Of a stretch of DNA of 64,000 nt, positions 59,255 to 64,000 are shown one piece after another. Position 1 is the stretch's first letter, and each line of letters opens with the position of its first letter. The position numbers and the translations under genes are program-made. Below the pieces are notes generated by a model, which made no database searches, had not been told where the DNA came from, and saw nothing but the letters and a program-made list of their open reading frames with translations. The DNA lies in NCBI RefSeq assembly GCF_047654805.1, contig NZ_JASGIV010000001.1, positions 3,844,001 through 3,908,000 of the forward strand, given 5' to 3'. This DNA comes from Pelomonas sp047654805. GTDB lineage: Bacteria > Pseudomonadota > Gammaproteobacteria > Burkholderiales > Burkholderiaceae_C.

Positions 59255-60109
59255 ATGCGCCGGCCGAGCACGCTACAGATCGCGCTCGCGTTCTCGCTCG
59301 GCGTCCATGGGGCGCTGCTGAGCCTGCGCATCGCGGCGCCCGAGGCCTTCAACCGCATCTTCCAGGACACACCGCTGGAGGTCATCCTCGTCAATACACG
59401 CTCCAACGAGGCGCCAACCAAGGCGGCGGCCCTGGCTCAGGCCAACCTCGCTGGCGGCGGTAGCCTTGAGGCCGGCCGCGCCACGTCGCCCCTGCCGCCT
59501 GCGCGTCACAGCGAGATGGGCGATTCGGCCGAGGCGCAAAGCTCGCAGATCGCCCAGTTGCAGCGTCAGCAGCAGCAGTTGCTGACGCAGGTGAGGCGGG
59601 AGCTGGCACTACTGCCGCCGCCCGATCCCAAGCGTGAGAAAAGCGACGCAGCCGAGCGCGCGTTGGCCGAGAAGCGCCGCCAGCTTGTCGAGCTGCTCGC
59701 CGAGATCGAGAAGCGAGTCAACGCCGAGAATGCTCGGCCGAAGAAGCGCTACGTCAGCCCGGCCACGCGCGAGGTCGTCTACGCGCAGTACTACGATGGC
59801 CTGCGCCGTCGCATCGAAGAGCGCGGCACGCGCGACTTTCCTGAGTCACGTGGCAAGAAGCTCTACGGCGAGCTGACGATGAACATCCACATCGACCACA
59901 GGGGCCGCGTCATCGAGACAGAGATCGTGGCCTCCAGCGGCAACGCGACGCTGGACCGACGCGCCGTCGCCATCGTGCAAGCGGCCTCGCCCTTCGGCAA
60001 TTTCAGCGCCGAGATGCTGCGCGGCGCCGAAGTGCTGGTCATCACCTCACGCTTCAAGTTCACACGCGACGAAGGGCTGGAAGCGACCCTGACCGGACAG
60101 AACCCATGA
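59255..60109 (+). CDS. tonB: TonB family energy transducer
   Basis: A 284-residue protein with one N-terminal membrane helix (about residues 7-25), a proline-poor, Gln/Arg/Glu-rich coiled-coil stretch (QLQRQQQQLLTQVRR and following, about 90-160) in place of the usual Pro-rich spacer, and a C-terminal TonB domain with YGELTMNIHIDHRGRVIETEIVASSGNATLD. It would couple the proton motive force to outer-membrane transport, though no ExbBD genes are nearby. Its stop overlaps aroE by four bases. Confidence 0.85.
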   Translation: MRRPSTLQIALAFSLGVHGALLSLRIAAPEAFNRIFQDTPLEVILVNTRSNEAPTKAAALAQANLAGGGSLEAGRATSPLPPARHSEMGDSAEAQSSQIAQLQRQQQQLLTQVRRELALLPPPDPKREKSDAAERALAEKRRQLVELLAEIEKRVNAENARPKKRYVSPATREVVYAQYYDGLRRRIEERGTRDFPESRGKKLYGELTMNIHIDHRGRVIETEIVASSGNATLDRRAVAIVQAASPFGNFSAEMLRGAEVLVITSRFKFTRDEGLEATLTGQNP

Positions 60110-60945
60110 CTGATAGATATGCGGTGGTCGGCAACCCCGTCGAGCACAGCCGCTCGCCGGCCATCCACGCAATGTTTGCGGCGCAGACCGGGCAGCGGCT
60201 GGCCTATGAACGTCTGCTGGCGCCGCTTGACGGCTTCGAGTCCACGCTGCGCGCCTTTGCGGCAGCGGGCGCGAAGGGCTGCAACATTACGGTGCCCTTC
60301 AAGTTCGATGCCTTTGTCCTGGCTGCCAGACGTACCGAGCGCGCGCAGTTGGGCGGTGCCGTCAACACGCTACGCTTCGACGCTGACGGCTGGGCGGGCG
60401 ACAACACCGACGGCGCCGGCCTAGTCAACGATATCCAGCACAACGCCGGCCGCCCGCTTGCTGGCCTGCAGGTGCTGTTGGTCGGCTCCGGCGGCGCGGC
60501 GGCCGGCGTGCTGGGCAGCCTCATCGCGGCACGCCCAGAGCGCATCTGCGTCGTCAACCGCACGGTGGACAAGGCCCAGGCGCTGGTCGCCAACCATGCA
60601 CATCTCGGTCACACCTCGGGCGTCAGGTTGGCTGCAGCGACGCTGGCCGAGGCGCCCGCGAACCAGGACGTCGTCGTCAACGCCACCAGCACCAGCCTAG
60701 CCGGAGCGACCTCGCCGGTGGAGCCCCATGTGTTGGCCCGTGGCGCGCTGGCGCTGGACATGATGTACGGCCCCAAGGCTCAGGGCTTCCTCGACTGGGC
60801 GACAGCCCACGGTGCCGAGTCCCGCGATGGACTGGGCATGTTGGTCGAACAGGCCGCGGAAGCCTTCTTCTTCTGGCGCGGCGTGCGCCCCGACACGGCG
60901 CCAGTTCTGGCAGCCCTGCGCGCCGAACTGGGGACCACACCGTGA
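60106..60945 (+). CDS. aroE: shikimate dehydrogenase (NADP+)
   Basis: Reduces 3-dehydroshikimate to shikimate. The substrate motif VEHSRSPAIHAMFA, the NITVPFK segment with the catalytic Lys, and DGAG near residue 105 are present, followed by a Rossmann motif GSGGAAAGVLGSL and VNATSTSLAG. 279 residues is typical. It overlaps tonB and mtgA by four bases. Confidence 0.96.
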   Translation: MTDRYAVVGNPVEHSRSPAIHAMFAAQTGQRLAYERLLAPLDGFESTLRAFAAAGAKGCNITVPFKFDAFVLAARRTERAQLGGAVNTLRFDADGWAGDNTDGAGLVNDIQHNAGRPLAGLQVLLVGSGGAAAGVLGSLIAARPERICVVNRTVDKAQALVANHAHLGHTSGVRLAAATLAEAPANQDVVVNATSTSLAGATSPVEPHVLARGALALDMMYGPKAQGFLDWATAHGAESRDGLGMLVEQAAEAFFFWRGVRPDTAPVLAALRAELGTTP

Positions 60946-61655
60946 CTCGCCACCTCGGCCGGCTACTCGCCGTGCTGCTGCTGGCCGTGCTGTGCCTGCA
61001 ACTCTGGTTTGCCGGCCGCATCGCATTGATGCGCTTTGTCGCGCCACAGTCGACCAGCTTCCAGCGCAGCGAGGCCTTGCGCCTGCTCGGCGAGAAGCAC
61101 CAGGTCGCCTGGGCACAGCAATGGGTGGACGACGCCCAGTTGCCTGCCACGCTCAAGCGCGCCGTCATCGCCAGCGAGGATGACTCCTTCGCCGAGCATG
61201 GCGGCGTCGATTGGGACGCCCTAAAGGGCGCCTGGAAGAAGAACGAGAAGGCACAGGCCCGCGCGGAGGCGCGCGGCAGAACGGCCAAGGTCATCGGCGG
61301 CTCGACGATCACGCAGCAACTGGCCAAGAACCTGTTCCTGTCGGGCGAACGCACGCTGCTGCGCAAGGGCCAGGAACTCGTCCTGACGCTGATGCTCGAA
61401 AACCTGCTCGACAAACGCCGCATCCTCGAGATCTACCTGAACAATGTCGAATGGGGTGAAGGCCTGTTCGGCGCTCAGGCCGCGGCACGCCACTACTTCC
61501 GCGTCGATGCAGCCCGCCTGGGCACTTTCGAGGCCGCTCGACTGGCGGTGATGCTGCCAGCGCCCAAGCGCTTCGAGCGCCAGCCGGCGTCGGCCTATGT
61601 GATGGGCCGAGCCGGCCTCATCGCCGGTCGCATGAACGGCGCCCAGTTGCCATGA
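60942..61655 (+). CDS. mtgA: monofunctional biosynthetic peptidoglycan transglycosylase
   Basis: A 237-residue GT51 enzyme anchored by an N-terminal helix (about 5-25) that polymerises lipid II glycan. Motifs in order: EDDSFAEHGGVDW with the catalytic Glu, GGSTITQQLAKNLFLSGERT, and EIYLNNVEWGEGLFGAQAAARHYF. The start is GTG, overlapping the aroE stop. Confidence 0.95.
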   Translation: MTRHLGRLLAVLLLAVLCLQLWFAGRIALMRFVAPQSTSFQRSEALRLLGEKHQVAWAQQWVDDAQLPATLKRAVIASEDDSFAEHGGVDWDALKGAWKKNEKAQARAEARGRTAKVIGGSTITQQLAKNLFLSGERTLLRKGQELVLTLMLENLLDKRRILEIYLNNVEWGEGLFGAQAAARHYFRVDAARLGTFEAARLAVMLPAPKRFERQPASAYVMGRAGLIAGRMNGAQLP

Positions 61656-62245
61656 GTGGCGCCGAGATCGCCGCCGAGATCGCCGCGATGGCGGCCCGCC
61701 TCATCGTCGACGAGGGCATGGACTGGGGCCCCGCCAAGCAGCGCGCCGCCCGAGATCTGGGAGCTCCGCGCGCCGCCCTGCCAGGCAACGACGAGGTTGA
61801 GAACGCCGTGCGCGAGCACATCGCCATCTTCCACGCCGACACTCAGCCGGCCGAGTTGCGCGCCTTGCGTGAACTTGCCGCCCAATGGATGGCACGCTTG
61901 GCAGAATTTCGCCCCCATCTGGCCGGCGCTGTCTGGCGCGGCACGGCCACGCGCCTGTCCAACGTCCACCTGCAGCTCTACTGCGACGACAGCAAGGCCG
62001 CCGAGATCGAGTTGCTCAACCGCGGCTTGAGCTTCGACGTCGCCGAGACTACGGCGGGCCGAGGCCGGCCAGTGGATATGCTCATACTTGACGTCCCCTG
62101 CGCCGCCCTGGGCGAGCGGGTGACGCTGTGCCTGACCATCCTGGACTTCGACGACCTGCGAGGCGCCCTCAAGCCCGATTCACGCGGCCAGACCGAGCGC
62201 GGCGACCTGGCGGCCCTCCAGACTTTGCTGGACCTCTCCGAATGA
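61652..62245 (+). CDS. conserved protein of unknown function (nucleotidyltransferase-like motif)
   Basis: A 197-residue cytosolic protein I do not recognise by name. The N-terminal 70 residues are helical and charged (AARLIVDEGMDWGPAKQRAA). Around residues 90-115, VWRGTATRLSNVHLQLYCDD resembles the GSxxRGTxxxxSDIDL signature of nucleotidyltransferase-fold proteins, but with Asn-x-His in place of the metal-binding Asp-x-Asp. It is translationally coupled to mtgA and tlpA by four-base overlaps, so a role in envelope synthesis is possible but unproven. Confidence 0.7.
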   Translation: MSGAEIAAEIAAMAARLIVDEGMDWGPAKQRAARDLGAPRAALPGNDEVENAVREHIAIFHADTQPAELRALRELAAQWMARLAEFRPHLAGAVWRGTATRLSNVHLQLYCDDSKAAEIELLNRGLSFDVAETTAGRGRPVDMLILDVPCAALGERVTLCLTILDFDDLRGALKPDSRGQTERGDLAALQTLLDLSE

Positions 62246-62763
62246 GCCCCTTCACTCGCCGCCTACTCTTGACCGGCGCCGGCCTTGGGGCCGCGGCCCT
62301 GGGCACTGGCATCGCCTGGCGCCAGCTTCACCCGCCGCAAGCTTCCGCCACTGCGCAGGCCTTCTGGGCACGGCGCTTCCCCGGCCTGGACGGCACAGAA
62401 CTGGCCGTCGCCCGCTGGCGCGGCCGGCCGCTGCTTGTTAACTTCTGGGCCACCTGGTGCCCGCCCTGCGTGAAGGAACTGCCCGAAATCAACCAGTTCT
62501 ATAAGGAGGCCAAGGGCCAGGGTTGGCAGGTGCTGGGCCTGGCGGTAGACCAGGCCGAGCCGGTCAAGGCCTTTTTGCAGAAGGCTCCACTGGACTTCGC
62601 AGTCGCCCTGGCCGGGCCAGAGGGCCTGGGACTGGTGCGCGAGCTGGGCAATCCGGCCGGCGGCTTGCCGTTTTCCGTGGTCTTCGACGAGACCGGGGAG
62701 ATCAGTTGGCGCCGTTTGGGTGTCAGCAGCCTGGAAGATCTGAGGCTGCTGATCAAAAACTGA
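62242..62763 (+). CDS. TlpA/ResA-like thioredoxin, membrane-anchored
   Basis: A 173-residue periplasmic thioredoxin-like protein. The N-terminal TRRLLLTGAGLGAAALG could be an uncleaved anchor or Tat-type signal. The thioredoxin core has LVNFWATWCPPCVKELPEI with the redox pair CPPC and a cis-Pro in GGLPFSVV. ResA/TlpA-type proteins reduce cytochrome apoproteins or copper-site cysteines. It ends the tonB-aroE-mtgA run. Confidence 0.92.
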   Translation: MSPFTRRLLLTGAGLGAAALGTGIAWRQLHPPQASATAQAFWARRFPGLDGTELAVARWRGRPLLVNFWATWCPPCVKELPEINQFYKEAKGQGWQVLGLAVDQAEPVKAFLQKAPLDFAVALAGPEGLGLVRELGNPAGGLPFSVVFDETGEISWRRLGVSSLEDLRLLIKN

Positions 62764-62765
62764 GA

Positions 62766-62787
62766 ATTTCCCTATCCGGCGGGAAAT
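62766..62787. other. inverted repeat downstream of tlpA
   Basis: ATTTCCC (62766-62772) and GGGAAAT (62781-62787) form a 7-bp perfect dyad with an 8-base loop two bases after the tlpA stop. The plus strand has no T tract after it, so it is either an atypical stop or an operator in the 109-bp gap before aroQ. AT-rich arms stand out in this sequence. Confidence 0.4.
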
Positions 62788-62872
62788 CGGCGCCAAAACG
62801 CGTAAAGTTCGCCCTTCCTCAATTTAGTGGCGGCTCTCTAGACCCTAGGTCAGGCGAGTCGCCGCGTGTTTG

Positions 62873-63316
62873 ATGCAAGTTCTCGTCCTGCATGGCCCTA
62901 ACCTCAACCTGCTCGGCACACGCGAGCCAGAGGTCTACGGCGCGCAGACTCTCGCGCAGATCGATGCCGAACTGGCCACGATCGCCACGGATGCCGGCGC
63001 CACGCTGAGCAGCTTCCAGAGCAACCACGAAGGCGCTCTGGTTGACCGCATCCAGGCAGCGCGCAGCGACGGCACGCGCTTCATCATCATCAACCCGGCC
63101 GCCTACACGCATACCAGTGTTGCCATCCGCGATGCGCTGGCGGCCGTGTCCCTGCCTTTCATCGAAGTCCATTTGTCCAACATTCACCGCCGAGAGGCCT
63201 TCCGCCATCACAGCTATGTGAGCGAGTTGGCGGTGGGTGTCATCTGCGGCCTCGGTGCGAACGGCTACCGCCTCGCACTGAGCCACGCCCTCGAATCGTT
63301 GGAAGCCGGTGCCTGA
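62873..63316 (+). CDS. aroQ: type II 3-dehydroquinate dehydratase
   Basis: Dehydrates 3-dehydroquinate in the shikimate pathway. MQVLVLHGPNLNLLGTREPEVYG is the classic N-terminus with the catalytic Tyr, followed by FQSNHEGALVDRI and the catalytic His regions INPAAYTHTS and EVHLSNIHRRE. ATG 62873 gives 147 residues. aroQ-accB-accC is a conserved order. Confidence 0.97.
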   Translation: MQVLVLHGPNLNLLGTREPEVYGAQTLAQIDAELATIATDAGATLSSFQSNHEGALVDRIQAARSDGTRFIIINPAAYTHTSVAIRDALAAVSLPFIEVHLSNIHRREAFRHHSYVSELAVGVICGLGANGYRLALSHALESLEAGA

Positions 63317-63375
63317 CCCCGCGTTGGCGCCGCTTTTTCTTCCCCCCCACAACAACAACATAGCCTGGAGCCACG

Positions 63376-63849
63376 ATGGACCTGCGCAAGCTCAAAACCC
63401 TGATCGACCTGGTCTCGGAATCCAACATCTCTGAACTGGAAATCACCGAGGCCGACGGCAAGGTCCGCATCGTCAAGTCCGACCCGGCCGCCGCCGTCGC
63501 CGTGCAGCCGGTCTATGCCGCCGCACCGGTCACACCCGTCGCCACCGCCGCAGCGCCGGCCGCCACACCGGTAGCCGCTGCTGCCGCGCCCGCTGCCGCA
63601 GCGCCGGTCGAGACCGGCCACATCGTCAAGTCGCCGATGGTCGGCACCTTCTACCGCGCCTCCAGCCCGAACGCCAAGCCGTTCGCGGACGTAGGCCAGG
63701 CAGTTAAGGAAGGCGAGGCCATCTGCATCATCGAAGCGATGAAGATCATGAACGAGATCGAGGCCGACAAGACCGGCACGATCACCAAGATCCTGTGCGA
63801 AAACGGCCAGGCGGTCGAGTTCGGTCAGCCGCTGTTCGTGATTGAGTAA
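63376..63849 (+). CDS. accB: biotin carboxyl carrier protein of acetyl-CoA carboxylase
   Basis: A 157-residue carrier. DLRKLKTLIDLVSESNISELEITEADGKVRI is the N-terminal domain, followed by an Ala/Pro linker of about 40 residues and a biotinyl domain containing EAMKIMNEI, with biotin on Lys123. GGAG lies six bases before the ATG. accC begins 9 bp after its stop. Confidence 0.97.
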   Translation: MDLRKLKTLIDLVSESNISELEITEADGKVRIVKSDPAAAVAVQPVYAAAPVTPVATAAAPAATPVAAAAAPAAAAPVETGHIVKSPMVGTFYRASSPNAKPFADVGQAVKEGEAICIIEAMKIMNEIEADKTGTITKILCENGQAVEFGQPLFVIE

Positions 63850-63858
63850 GGACTTCTG

Positions 63859-64000
63859 ATGTTCAAGAAGGTTCTTATCGCCAACCGAGGCGAGATCGCG
63901 TTGCGTATCCAGCGCGCCTGCCGCGAGCTCGGCATCAAGTCCGTCGTCGTCTACTCCGAGGCCGACCGCGACGCCAAGTATGTGCGTCTGGCCGATGAGG
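63859..64000 (+). CDS. accC: biotin carboxylase, 5' part only
   Basis: The first 47 codons of the ATP-grasp biotin carboxylase subunit, beginning MFKKVLIANRGEIALRI and continuing to YVRLADE at the window edge. It carboxylates biotin on AccB with bicarbonate and ATP. Operon partner of accB. Confidence 0.95.
   Translation, partial: MFKKVLIANRGEIALRIQRACRELGIKSVVVYSEADRDAKYVRLADE

Noticed and set aside
63520..63610. Ala/Pro codon repeats in accB and the Ala run in the metalloprotease (56345-56395) as possible phase-variable repeats
   Set aside because: They encode ordinary linker or post-signal sequence; unit length of three cannot switch frame, and accB linkers of this type are usual.
1..64000. 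CRISPR arrays, tRNA/rRNA genes, insertion sequences, prophage or integrative-element ends
   Set aside because: Reading both strands showed no regularly spaced repeats, transposase or integrase genes, tRNA-like cloverleaves or attachment duplications. A computed search (tRNAscan, CRISPR finder) would be decisive.

Overview
The window is GC-rich (roughly two-thirds G+C by eye) and densely coding. Gene content and synteny point to a betaproteobacterium of the order Burkholderiales, of the Rubrivivax/Leptothrix/Roseateles type. Supporting signs are a CoxB with a fused cytochrome c domain, an algH-ruvX-pyrR-pyrB-pyrX-plsC operon, rubredoxin next to pilGHIJ-chpA, rnb-tonB-aroE-mtgA, and aroQ-accB-accC. 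Species cannot be assigned from sequence reading alone. No rRNA, tRNA, CRISPR array, insertion sequence or prophage was seen. Nearly everything is chromosomal core or lineage-typical accessory sequence.

Layout. 1-3007 (minus): terminal oxidase genes coxB, coxA and a very small membrane protein, running off the left edge. 3193-11009: a BioC-like methyltransferase, comF, trmL, gpsA, secB, grxC, a membrane rhodanese, gpmA, a family 9 glycosyltransferase, a DUF4254 protein and a hydroxypyruvate-isomerase-like TIM barrel. 11016-14963: an SdpI/SdpR pair with a near-perfect operator palindrome, then an MFS transporter divergent from a MocR-type regulator whose catalytic lysine is replaced. 14950-19399 (minus): algH-ruvX-pyrR-pyrB-pyrX-plsC, tightly overlapped; PyrX is a dihydroorotase homologue without the HxH metal ligands. 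19414-20856: photolyase.

20893-30874 (plus) is a malonate island: an MdcR-like LysR regulator, a three-component TRAP transporter, and the biotin-independent malonate decarboxylase set mdcA-C-D-E-G-B-H. Together these would import malonate, decarboxylate it on the ACP subunit, and build and attach the phosphoribosyl-dephospho-CoA prosthetic group. The TRAP system takes the place of the mdcLM or mdcF carriers of other clusters.

30905-49510 (minus) is about 18.6 kb of surface-attachment and signalling genes. It holds an archaic-type chaperone-usher pilus operon (SCPU subunit, chaperone, usher, SCPU subunit), a receiver protein with a degenerate GGDEF domain, a NarL/LuxR response regulator with its CHASE3 histidine kinase, a GAF-GGDEF diguanylate cyclase, and the complete Pil-Chp chemosensory set pilG-pilH-pilI-pilJ-chpA with rubredoxin upstream. 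One composite dyad (GTAGG-N7-CCTAC inside a longer conserved frame) occurs upstream of the pilus operon and again upstream of the degenerate-GGDEF gene, which suggests a common regulator. This block is the best candidate here for an under-described integrated system.

49672-64000 (mostly plus): thiD, hemL, mpl, a PaaI-like thioesterase and a large secreted metalloprotease (both minus), a YqiA-like esterase, an RNB exoribonuclease, tonB-aroE-mtgA-unknown-tlpA with four-base overlaps, then aroQ-accB-accC (accC truncated by the window edge). Three convincing rho-independent terminators were found, after secB, grxC and the metalloprotease. The longest stretch without a gene is 35020-35442; it holds the first copy of the shared dyad and nothing else that I can support.
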